This document shows positions 47,999 to 57,904 of a stretch of DNA of 64,000 nt, in pieces (within the stretch, counting starts at the first letter, position 1; the number at the start of each line of letters is the position of its first letter). Below the pieces are notes generated by a model that saw only the letters and a list, made by a program, of their open reading frames with translations, ran no database searches and was not told the DNA's origin. A program made the translations under genes and the position numbers. The DNA is from Gracilariopsis chorda (taxonomy: Eukaryota > Rhodophyta > Florideophyceae > Gracilariales > Gracilariaceae). The stretch spans positions 372,001 through 436,000 of the forward strand of contig NBIV01000021.1 in the NCBI GenBank assembly GCA_003194525.1, written 5' to 3'.

Positions 47999-48469
47999 TC
48001 TCAACACCCCCCACTCTTAATGATGATTTACACATGTATGAGGGGGGTGTTGTTGATTGACGGGAGGCGTTGCGCCACAAATTCGCTTTGCACGCCCCCG
48101 TTTGCCCATGCAAAACGCCCATTTGGCGCAACGCCTCCCTACCATTTAAAAAATTCAGCAGCAGCAGCAGCAGCAAAGCTTGCTGCTTACTAGCTGGCAC
48201 TCCCATAATGACTGCAGTGCCACCCAGTTACAAAAAGCAACGTGTCGCACTTTCTCATCATTGGCTGGCACTGCAGTCAATTTGGGCACCTAAACAAAAA
48301 CCCTAACGGCTCCACATACTCTAGGCGCCGCGGCCGTGGTTCTACGAGCGCTATTGCGAGCGCAAGCGAGCAAAGTGCTCGGAGAGCCTCCGAACGCTAG
48401 GAAATACAAAAAGCTACAAAAACAACGCGGCGCGCAGCGCCGCCCACGGCCTTAGGCCGTTTCTACTTG
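47999..48469 (+). mobile_element. Helitron array unit 1, non-autonomous
   Basis: 471 bp with no gene. It has the TCTCAACAC start, an inverted repeat at the tip (CAACACCCCC against GGGGGTGTTG), a 16-bp-arm hairpin (48062-48077 with 48124-48139), a CAG microsatellite, and the 3' hairpins followed by TTCTACTTG. It is very close to units 3 and 4. Confidence 0.8.
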
Positions 48470-49331
48470 TCTCAACACCCCCACTCTTAATGATTTACAC
48501 ATGTATGAGGGGGGTGTTGTTGATTGAAGGGAGGCGTTGCGCCACAAATTCGCTTTGCACGCACCCGTTTGCGCATGTAAATCGCCCATTTGGCGCAACG
48601 CCTCCCTACCATTTAAAAAATTCAGCATCAGCAGCGGCAGCAAAGCGTTCAGTTAATTAGCTGCTGCTGCTGCATGTTGACTGTGCAATGGCTGCTGAAT
48701 GGCTTGCAATACAATCAAATTGTAGTGCCAGCCACTAAGCAGCAAAACCCCGCCTGTTCATTCCTACACGTGGCAAATTGCACTGCGCCAGTGCAGTGTA
48801 TACTGAAGTTTCATTGCAGACTTGCCTGCAACAGACTTATATACTGCACTGGCGCAGTGCCAAATGCATCTCGCTTGCTGACCCTAACCACTATTTTCCA
48901 TCCCATTCAGGCTTGGCCAATAGCGCAGTGTCGTAAACTTTTGCTACTTTGGGCACTGTTTGCTGGCCTGGGACCTAGGCAAGGCCGAGCTCGTGTGCAG
49001 GTCGCCACAAGAGTAATCCACTAAGTACCACGGATCTGGGAAAAGCCAGGTGCTCCTCTGTGGTATACTGGTCGTTTGACGGCGATCAGGAAGTCTGAGG
49101 GTTTACCGCACCTAATACCAGCTTGCTGTGCAGGGTCCGGGGCGGCCGCCGTGTCGTACCTCTTGGGGCCGGAAAGCACACTTCGGTGTGTGAGTAAAGG
49201 CAGACCAATCCTTACAACCGGACGCGGGTTAAACATCAAACGGCTTGAAAACCGGCTGGGCACACTCCGCCCGTCATAATCCAACAGGAGTGTGTCGAGA
49301 GTCCCTGTGCTGCGCACGACTGCATCGGGTA

Positions 49332-49339
49332 AATATAAG
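49332..49339 (+). promoter_or_regulatory. candidate TATA box for the Helitron gene
   Basis: AAATATAAG-type sequence about 190 nt upstream of ATG 49528, within the noncoding leader of unit 2. Position is reasonable, the match is imperfect. Confidence 0.35.
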
Positions 49340-49527
49340 CCTTGCAGCAATTTGTTTTCTTAATTGCTGCATGCAACTAGGCCCGGTGGATGCAAAGCAA
49401 CAAACTGCAACCAGTTTTTCACTTTCAACTTTGTGGTATATTGGAAATTATTCTGGAACTCTGGCAAATTTTTTAACGGTTTACAAAAACATAGAATTGT
49501 TTTTTTTTCGTTTTCTGGTAAATTGAA

Positions 49528-52500
49528 ATGACGAGAGGAGGGCGACGTCTAAACTCTGGTGGCGTCCGATCTAACTCAGGAGGTGCCAGAGACAATTCTG
49601 GAGGTGCCAGGTTGAACGCAGGCGGTGCAAGGCAAAACGCTGGTGGTCGTCGCGTCGGCAGTGGTGGAGCACGGGCAGGAGCTGGAAGACCCCGAATAGC
49701 ACCAGCTCTTCCAGCTCCAGATGAGTTGGGAGTAAATGAGAGCGGAGCACACGTTCAAGGACCTATTGTTCCAGTGGTTGAAGAAGACGAAATTACTCCT
49801 GCACCTACTTCGGTTGCAGCAGCAGTTAGCACAAGCGCCGCTGGAGCCAGTGAGTCCGCTGCCACAGATCTACCGACATCATGCCCACTTCCTGGATTTC
49901 TGGAGTTTGTGAGAGGCCTTCCAAGTCACATTCCACCGCCTCCGATGCCTCCCCCTCTCCCACCAATGCCTGCAGAACAGATGCCTATTGCGATGGAAGT
50001 GGAAGAGGATGAGATCATCCCTGCTCCTCCACAGCCACCGCTGTCACCACCGCCGCCACAGCAGCCTGCTCTGCCACAAGTTGAACAAGAGGAAGAACAG
50101 ATGCCAGTCCCGATGGAAGTGGAAGAGGATGAGATCACCCCGGCTCCCTCACACCCACCGCCGCAGCCTGCGTTGCCACAAGCGGAACAGGAAGAACAAC
50201 AGATGTCCATTCCGATGGAGGTGGAAGCGGATGAGATCACACCGGCTCCCTCACACCAGCCGCAGCATCAGCCACAGCAACAGCTTGATACGACGGTCAT
50301 GCACTGTGCTGGGCGTCCTGATCGAGGACTCTATTGCGTGTACTATGCGTGGGATTCCGTGGCAGCTCAGGCGAGGAATGATCCGGCCATCCGTGCAAGC
50401 GTGCCGGAGTTTGAGATGCTTCCCACTGCAGGTCAAAGGCGATGCGGAAGATGCGGCGAGCACGCACACACGCTCTCCTCCTGCCCGTACCGGGACTGGA
50501 CATTGAGAATTCATAGCTGCCAGTACTGCGGATGCGTTTTGCTTGGCAAAGAGACCAATAGAGTGTGCTGTGGAATGAAAAGAATGTCAGGGTGGGGCGT
50601 CACGTTCCGCAGAAGGCATAGCAACGAGTTGGTTCGCAGTCTTTATAGTCTGAGAGCCTTCCACAGCCATTCTCTCAACTTGAATACGCTCTTCGCTACG
50701 ACGCAAGCGTTCATGGACATGTCGTATGTGACGGGAGGCGGTCCCTCCTTTCTGAGACTTGAGGGAAACGCAGCTCTCGCTCTGCCCACGCAGAACCAGA
50801 ACAACAAGCGCTACAGCTTTCTGTGGGGTACTGGTCCGCCTTCCTTGGATCCCTCTCACTATACGCGTGCCAATTTGCGTGCGTTCATTCAAGATATCAA
50901 CGTACGAGACATCGTGCCCAAGTTGTACGATGTGATCCAGACGAAGCCAGACGTGGTGCGTGAGCGGTACTGATTCATGCTTAGCACGCAACAACAACAA
51001 CAAAATGCAGATACCGCCGTCGATATCAGCATGCAGGCAGCAGAAGAGCGAGTAGTCGTACGTGGTTACGAAGGAACCCGAAGTGCCACAGTCAGTGCTC
51101 CTCACGTAGGTGCTGGGCCTCTCCCTGAAGATGCTCCTGGTGGGGGGCCAACCATGATGAGAACGCTCGTCGTGGATCCGACTGTCCTGTACCAAGTGGA
51201 GTCTCAAGTACCGCACTTGGTAGAAGGAACCGTAACAGAAGAGCATGCCGTAGTGACAGCTGCTGCTGCTGCTAATGCTGGAGATGGAGCGACTGCGAAT
51301 GCCGCAAACAATGAGCAAGTGCGGTACCGCCTTCTAAAACCGGCATCCAAAATGGCAGAGAAAGGCACTTTCCCTCTGCTCTACCCGTACGGTGATCAGC
51401 ACGAACCGTTTGACATTGGCGTGTTTCTGGAGGCAAAGAACTCAACACAGCAAATCTCAGGTCTCAGCGTCAACGATTGGAAGCTCCGAAAGCTCACCTG
51501 GGCTGAGAACGCGAAGAGACGACTGTACTCAGACAACATCCTTCTGGGCAGTGGACCGTTGATGCAGATGTGGATGCTTTGCACCCACACAAACATTGAG
51601 GACATGCGACTGCGTTTCCAGGAAAGAGAGCAACGGGCACGCATTGTACAAGAGCAAGAAATGCAGCAAGCACAACAGCAAACCGGTCACGTGCCACAAT
51701 CCCAGTTCGTGCTAATGGGACGCATCTTTCTGCCCGATTACTCGGTCAACTCAGCAGCATACTGGAAGAACAAGCGCATGGATGTACAGGCGATCGTGGC
51801 GCGGAGAGAACCGCCTTCTCTGTTCATTACAATCACCATGAACATGTGGCGAATGGACATCCAGCGTCTTGGGATGGACACCACCAATCGTGGTGCATTT
51901 ACGGCACAAAGTAACTGCCCTCGACCGTTTGACCGACCGGATCTGATTGAAAGGGTGTACAGCCAGTACGCAAACGACTTCATGAAGGACTTGGAGAAGA
52001 ACTCGGAGCACATCTTTGGATTGAAGTGCCTGGGGCTTCCATCAAAGCTCGAGTTTCAAGAGCGCAATGTGCCTCATCACCACATGCTCGTGTGGCTCGA
52101 AGGAGGCGTGATTGAAGACGTTGATGTGATCGACGAGCTCATTCGTGCAGAACTTCCCCTTCCAGGCGAAGACGACGCGTTGCGTGCTCTCATTCGTTCC
52201 ATTCACAGACACCGCCACTCCACCTATTGCCGGAATTGCGCTGGGTGGTGCAAGTTTGGATACGACAGCAATATGATTGTGCCGGAGACGTACATTGAAG
52301 AAGGCACGAATCGCGTGATTTACCGCAGAAGAAGGCAAGACGACCTCAAGATTGTGACGTACAACCCAACTCTGACCAAGAAGTACCGCTCTCATATCAA
52401 CGTAGAACGCACGCAAGGAGGGGGCGCAGTGGCTTATCTGATGAAGTACGCGTTTAAGCAGCCCAAAGATCAGGAGGTGGTGCTCCATGTGAGTGATGCT

Positions 52501-54963
52501 AATGAGACAGGCACACACAACGAGCAGCAACAAGAGCCACAGGTGCAGAACGACATTCGTGCATACATGCGAGCGCATGTGGTGGGCGCCGTCAATGCAG
52601 CTTGGAGACTTTTCGAGTTTCGACATGTTCACATCGTACCAAAAGTAGAGCGACTGGCCATTCACTTGGAAGGAGAGCGCACATTTCTGCTGAGAGGTCC
52701 AAACCAGCTCTCTTCTGCATCACAGCCGTCTACACTGGAGAGATACTTTGCAAGGCCCGAAGCATACGCGAACCTCGACTACCATTCGTACTTTGAAAAA
52801 GTGCGATTGTATCGCACGCTTCCAGCCCACGTGCTTAACCAATACGACGGAGACAGCACTCAGGTGCCCACAGACGACTGCGATACGCCCATGTACGTGG
52901 TAGAGCGCACGGACGACGAGCAGTGCGTCGCAAGGATCAGAGGTGTTTCACCGTCGGCCATTGAGCTCTTTGCTCTGCGCTTGCTGCTCATGAATCACGG
53001 CTCGAGCTCTTACGAAGACGCAAGGACTTTCAACGGACAGCAGTATGGAACGTATCGTGAAACTGCGATTGTAAACGGACTGCTCGCAGACGGATCCGAG
53101 TTTGATATTGCATTCCAAGAAGCAGTGCAGATATACAGCACGCCCTCAGAGCTACGATGTCTGGTTGTTACACTATACCAACAAGGCGCAGACCCAGAAA
53201 AAATGGCCGTCGAAAACTGGGAGGCACTATGTAGCGACATACATACAGGAGATGAGCAGCAACGAAAGCAAGAAATGTATCGACGTGTGGTGGAAATCTC
53301 AGACCGGCACGGAGGACAACTGCTTCGCGATCACAGCTTCTTCTCCCAACACCTACAGCAGGATCATACAGCATTGACTGAGGCGAATCGAGCTACAACA
53401 ACTCAAAACGCACGAGTGGTGCGAAATTCGTCAACTTTGCAGTCAAGGTACGCCACCTTAAACCCTCGCCAAAGACAAGTCATTGAAACCGTCATTGCCG
53501 CATTGCAACAACGACAAGCGCTGCAGGAGCGAACAAGCACTCCTGGAAACGTGTTCTTTGTGCAAGGATCCGCAGGATTTGGAAAGACATACGTGCTCAA
53601 CCTCCTTCGTGATATCGTTGAGTCGGAAGGAATGCTCGCTGAAATGACTGCTACAACAGGCATTGCAGCTTCGTTGTACGAAGGTGGCCGCACTTTACAT
53701 AGCCTGCTCGGACTGGGTGTATCTGATAGGGACAGCACAAGCAGCACTACAGCCACTTTGTCAAAGTACGGTCCCCGATCTCAACGTGCAGAACTGCTAC
53801 GTGAAATACAACTGCTCGTCTTGGATGAAGCGTCCATGCTCTCACGAAAGCTCTTCGAACTCATGGATGCGTTGCTCAAAGATCTTCGCTGCAGTGGAAT
53901 GGAAAACCCGCCTCCGTTTGGGGGCTTGACCATCGTTCTATCCGGCGACCACTCCCAGCTGCTTCCAGTGGTGCCGCAGGTGTACATGGAGGCCGAGCCA
54001 AGTGCTAATGTGAAACGAGTGTACACAAACATTCTCAACGAATTGCCGTGGAAGAGTGATCTGTGGACATTGTGCTCGGTTCAAGTGCTGTACCTCACGG
54101 AACAAGTACGCCAAGCCGATGATCCTGCATTTGCGTCGCTGTTACGTTCCATTGCACGAAACACAATATCCAACAACGCTCCGCTACCACTCAGATCTAC
54201 CGGTGGCATGCAAACCGCCTACCAATTCCTGTGGAAGTGGCTCACAACACGACGCAAGGAGGATGTGGATCTCAGCAAAATGCTCATTGCCTCCACAAAT
54301 CAGTTGGTCGATGAACACAATGCGGCAGCGCTGGATTTGTTTCCTGGTGAACGCTTCACTCTTCCGTCAGCTAGGACGGTACAACCTGACGGTGTACCAA
54401 ACTCAGAGCCCGACGTCACCAATACCTTTGTTCCCGAGTTTGCGTATCAGTATGCACCTACTGGTGTACCTCCTCATAACTTGGATTTGAAGATTGGTGT
54501 GCCAGTTATGGTCATTCGGAACGTGTTGCATCCGGCTGTGGTCAACGGAAAGCTGTTCGTAGTCGTGCGTGTCGATCACCTTACGATGCAGGTGGCTCGA
54601 TTCGACGAGAACGGACAGGTACTGGAACAACAGCTCCTGCATCGTATCGACTTCGAGTTTTCTTTCGCAGACATTCGCATGATTCGAAGGCAGTTCCCTA
54701 TTCGTCTCGCGTTTGCAGCTACAGTTCACAAAGGACAGGGAAAAACCTTGGATGGCTTGGTTGTGGATGTATGATCCAACTTCTTCTGCGCAGGTCAGTT
54801 GTATGTCGCATTGTCCCGCGTTCGAAGGAACGACCATGTGCTGCTCCTGCATGATCCGCAGCTTACACCCGCGAATGTGCACACAATTCATACCATGCCT
54901 GTTCCCATCGCCAACCCGGTGCTGCCTGAAGCTATTCAGTTCTGCATCCCTCCACAACCGTAA
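49528..54963 (+). pseudogene. Helitron Rep-helicase, nearly intact, two in-frame TGA codons
   Basis: One frame of 1,812 codons is interrupted only by TGA at 50971 and at 54772. In order: a GG-x-R-x-N heptad repeat (residues 4-55), a Pro/Glu-rich region with a triplicated EQMPxxMEVEEDEI unit, a CCHC knuckle (CGRCGEHAHTLSSC) and CQYCG. The Rep domain has the HUH-type VPHHHMLVW near 52,072 and the tyrosine block VAYLMKYAFK near 52,430. The Pif1-type helicase has Walker A GSAGFGKT (about 53,567), Walker B VLDEASM and a C-terminal LYVALSRVRR. In the decayed copy the residue matching the second TGA is Arg encoded by CGA, and at the first TGA it is Arg (AGA), so both look like CGA-to-TGA changes. 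It would nick and replicate the element by rolling circle if read through. Confidence 0.9.
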
Positions 54964-55110
54964 TCATATCTCTTGCATTCTTCTTTCATTGAATTAAACT
55001 ACTTGCTTTTCTGCTTTTGCTTTCTCCACCCTCTTTTTTCCTCACCGCTGTTTATCACTCCTCCACCGCGGCGCGCAGCGCTGCCCGCGGCCGAAGGCCG
55101 CTTCCTCTTG
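54964..55110 (+). terminator. 3' noncoding end and rolling-circle terminator of Helitron unit 2
   Basis: After the TAA at 54961 come ~100 bp of pyrimidine-rich sequence, then two nested GC hairpins and CTTG. This is where replication should stop; direct joining to unit 3 indicates that this end was bypassed or several copies were linked. Confidence 0.6.
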
Positions 55111-55581
55111 TCTCAACATCCCCACTCTTAATGATTTATACATGTATGAGGGGGATGTTGTTGACTGACGAGAGGCGTTGCGCCACAAAATCGTCTTGCA
55201 CGCCCCCGTTTGCCCATGCAAAACGCCCATTTGGCGCAACGCCTCCCTACCATTTAAAAAATTCAGCAGCAGCAGCAGCAGCAAAGCTTCCTGCTTACTG
55301 GCTGGCACTCCCATAATGACTGCAGTGCCACCCAGTTACAAAAAGCAACGTGTCGCACTTTCTCATCATTGGCTGGCACTGCAGTCAATTTAGGCACCTA
55401 AACGAAAAACCTAATGGCTCCACATACTCTAGGCGCCGCGGCGCCCCGTGGTTCTACGAGCGCTATTGCGATCGCAAGCGAGCAAAGTGCTCAGAGAGCC
55501 TCCGAACGCTACTAAATACACAAAGCTACATAAACAAGGCGGCGCACAGCGCCGCCCACGGCCGAAGGCCGTTTCCACTTG
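55111..55581 (+). mobile_element. Helitron array unit 3, non-autonomous
   Basis: 471 bp, closely matching unit 1 and unit 4. It begins TCTCAACATCCCC, contains the GAGGCGTTGCGCCA/TGGCGCAACGCCTC hairpin and a CAG run, and ends GGCCGAAGGCCGTTTCCACTTG. Confidence 0.8.
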
Positions 55582-56060
55582 TCTCAACACCCCACTCTTA
55601 ATGATTTACACATGTATGAGGGGGGTGTTGTTGATTGACGGGAGGCGGTGCGCCAATAAACCGCTCTGTATGCCCCTCTACGAGCATGCAAAACTGCCAT
55701 TTGGCGCAACGCCTCCTTACCACTTAAAAAATTCAGCAGCAGCAGCAGCAGCAGCAGCAGCAAAGCTTCCTGCTTACTGGCTGGCACTCTCATAATGACT
55801 GCAGTGCTACCCAGTTACACAAAGCAACGTGTCGCACTTTCTCATCATTGGCTGGCACTGCAGTCAATTTTAGCACCTAAACACAAACCCCTAGGGCTCC
55901 ACATACTCTCGGCGCCGCGGCGCCCCGTGGTTCTACGAGCGCTATTGCGAGCGCAAGCGAGCAAAGTGCTCGGAGAGCCTCCGAACGCTACTAAATACAC
56001 AAAGCTACATAAACAAGGCGGCGCACAGCGCCGCCCACGGCCGAAGGCCGTTTCCACTTG
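55582..56060 (+). mobile_element. Helitron array unit 4, non-autonomous
   Basis: 479 bp. It differs from unit 3 mainly by a longer CAG run near 55,735 and by changes in the left arm and loop of the hairpin. It ends GGCCGAAGGCCGTTTCCACTTG, next to the T of the target. Confidence 0.8.
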
Positions 56061-56457
56061 TCAGATAGGTAATGATTGCCAACGCTAACCATCCGAAAGC
56101 AAGGTGTAGAACCGTTCGAGGGGTTGTCCATGAGCTCGAAAATGTGAAAGTCTGCGCGTCTTCGCCGGACTTCATCGCGACACTTAACCGTACGAATTTG
56201 ATGGCGGTTATCTTGCCAATGCCCTTCACGGCGCCTTGCTCGGCGAGGCAGGGCGAGACGATGCTGTCATCGCTTCCGTCATCGCATCTACCGGTGGCAT
56301 CGAGTGATGCTTTCCCATCCGAGACGATAACTTGGCACGAGGGTTTTTCCACCTCATCTGCTCATCTGATTTGGATACTTCTTTTTTCGCCAAGCGACCA
56401 GTTGTACCTCCCGTTTTGGAACTGTAACGATCCGAATCTGTAGAGGCGGATACGCTA
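56061..56457 (-). pseudogene. gypsy gag-pol junction and protease
   Basis: On the minus strand the frame continues directly from the zinc-knuckle part once the Harbinger element is taken out. After a -1 shift it reads CDDGSDDSIVSPCLAE, an aspartic-protease active site with Asp-Asp-Gly in place of Asp-Ser-Gly. FTFSSSWTTPRTVLHL and LALAIITYL follow. It stops at the Helitron junction and resumes at 47998. Confidence 0.7.
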
Positions 56458-56710
56458 GGCGTTTTTAATGAAGGGAACTCAGTGCTGTTTCTAAGGCTCC
56501 TTTTCTGGCATGTTCCTTATTTTGAAATAACGTGCTAATTTCAAAATAAGACCCTAGCATGTTTGAGGACATCTGCCTCCCTCTCTTCTGCCACCAGGCA
56601 TTCCATCATGAAGGAGGACTCTGACGATGACACCTCCACCGCTATGGCACTTATGTCACAATTTGTAGCTCAACAGCAACACACACAGCGTCTTTTAAAG
56701 TAAGGAATCA

Positions 56711-57834
56711 TTGCCGCAAAAAGTTTTATTCGCTCTGCTACACACACATCTGACCACGAAGAAAGTGAAACTTCTATCTCACGACCAGGACGAGGTAACC
56801 CTTTTCCTCCACAAGGCCACTTACGTCCGCCGGCATCCTTCAGGTATATACAACTACGTGCGCTTTCAGGACGCCAACATACATCTCTTTAAGAAGATCA
56901 CGCACTTAACTCTTGCAGAGTTCGACAGTTTACACCACTTGGCTGAAGTAGAACTCCAGAAGCCTTTCGACGTGCGTCATCAACTCCATCAAGAGACAGT
57001 AAGAGTCCCAAGGAAGAGACAGTTGAACACGCAGGAAATACTTTTCTTTCTGTTCGACATTTTCGGGGGATCGAACGAAGGGAACCAGGGTTTGGAGCAC
57101 ATGGCATTGAAGTATAGAATGTCTGTGGGTAGCGTTTCAAATTATTTCAGATACGGATTAATGGCTTTGCATAAAAGTCTGGACGAAGTCACGCCAAGAC
57201 TTGTGCGATGGCCATCCCATGCGGAAAGGATACACATGGAGGGACTTGTGATAGGGTTTCCTTTCTGTGTCTTTTTCTTTGATGGGAACAAAAACAAGCG
57301 ATGGCGTCCGGGTGACGCAAAGGAGCAGGAAAAAGCGTACGATGGGTACAAAAAGTGCCACTGTTGGGCGTTATTGGTGTTCTGTGATATATTTGGAAGG
57401 TTTATTCGAGTGGAGATTAGTGATCATGGTGCGGAATCCGATCGTAGCTTGTACACTAACTCAGATGTGTGTCCTAACCGCGAGTCATACCTTGCGGATG
57501 GACAACATGGAATGGCTGATATGGGTTTTGCTGGTGATGGTGAGCTTGTAGTCCCATACAAGCGGACCGAAAGTGCTTCTTGGTTGTATCGAACTGAGCA
57601 CTATAACGACATACGGAAGCAAAGTATGGTTAACGAGTGGGTAATAGGGTTTATTAACAACAGATATAGATTGTTCCTTGGGCGTTAGCCTTTTGAGAAA
57701 GATCTGTTTCCTATTGTGTACCGTACTGTTGTCATGGTGGCTAACTGGCAGTTTGATCGTAGGGGATTCACGCTCCAAACCAGAGACAGGTATATGGAGA
57801 AACTTGAGCGAGCCGACCGTTCGAATGATGAGTA
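56711..57834 (+). pseudogene. PIF/Harbinger transposase (one in-frame TAG)
   Basis: The frame is open from before 56711 to 57688, then after a TAG at 57686 continues in frame (PFEKDLFPIVYRTVV) to 57834. The helix-turn-helix region is LNTQEILFFLFDIFGG ... YRMSVGSVSNYFRYG. The DDE core shows FFFDGNKNKRW (first Asp), YLADGQHGMADMGF (second Asp) and NEWVIGFINNRYR (Glu). An acidic lead-in starts at ATG 56608 in another frame (MKEDSDDDTSTAMALM), ending at a GTAAGG that could be an intron donor. In the family the enzyme cuts the terminal repeats with help from a Myb-like partner. Confidence 0.8.
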
Positions 57835-57904
57835 ATGTGCGCGGCGTCGAGCACTGCGCGCCAAGTCCGCAGCGCTCGACGCCGCACTCAAACTTTCGTT
57901 TAGC

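Larger units (their letters stand above)
48470..55110 (+). mobile_element. Helitron array unit 2, autonomous type
   Basis: 6,641 bp. The first ~190 bp match the short units, including the 16-bp-arm hairpin (48529-48544 with 48591-48606), and then the sequence diverges from them. A ~870 bp 5' noncoding region leads to the Rep-helicase reading frame at 49528. The 3' end has GCGGCGCGCAGCGCTGC and GCGGCCGAAGGCCGC hairpins, then TTCCTCTTG. Confidence 0.85.
47999..56060 (+). mobile_element. Helitron tandem array (four head-to-tail units) inserted between A and T
   Basis: The block starts TCTCAACACC after an A (47998) and ends CTTG before a T (56061), without target duplication, as Helitrons insert. 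Inside, each unit ends in a GC-rich hairpin plus CTTG and the next begins TCTCAACA at the very next base. Junctions are at 48469/48470, 55110/55111 and 55581/55582. Unit lengths are 471, 6,641, 471 and 479 bp. Only the second unit encodes the Rep-helicase. Joining the two flanks restores the gypsy frame across the site. Confidence 0.85.

Noticed and set aside
47610-48206. Minus-strand frame starting inside the Helitron unit with a poly-Leu run
   Set aside because: The poly-Leu part is the CAG microsatellite of unit 1 read backwards; the true gypsy frame begins at the junction near 47998. Similar frames at 55042-55314 and 55584-55793 have the same cause.
50971-50973. TGA read as selenocysteine in the Helitron protein
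   Set aside because: The matching residue in the related copy is Arg, not Cys, and two unrelated positions are affected; mutation is simpler.
47999-56060. CRISPR-like array because of repeated units
   Set aside because: Units are ~470 bp with transposon ends in a eukaryotic setting; there are no short direct repeats with unique spacers.
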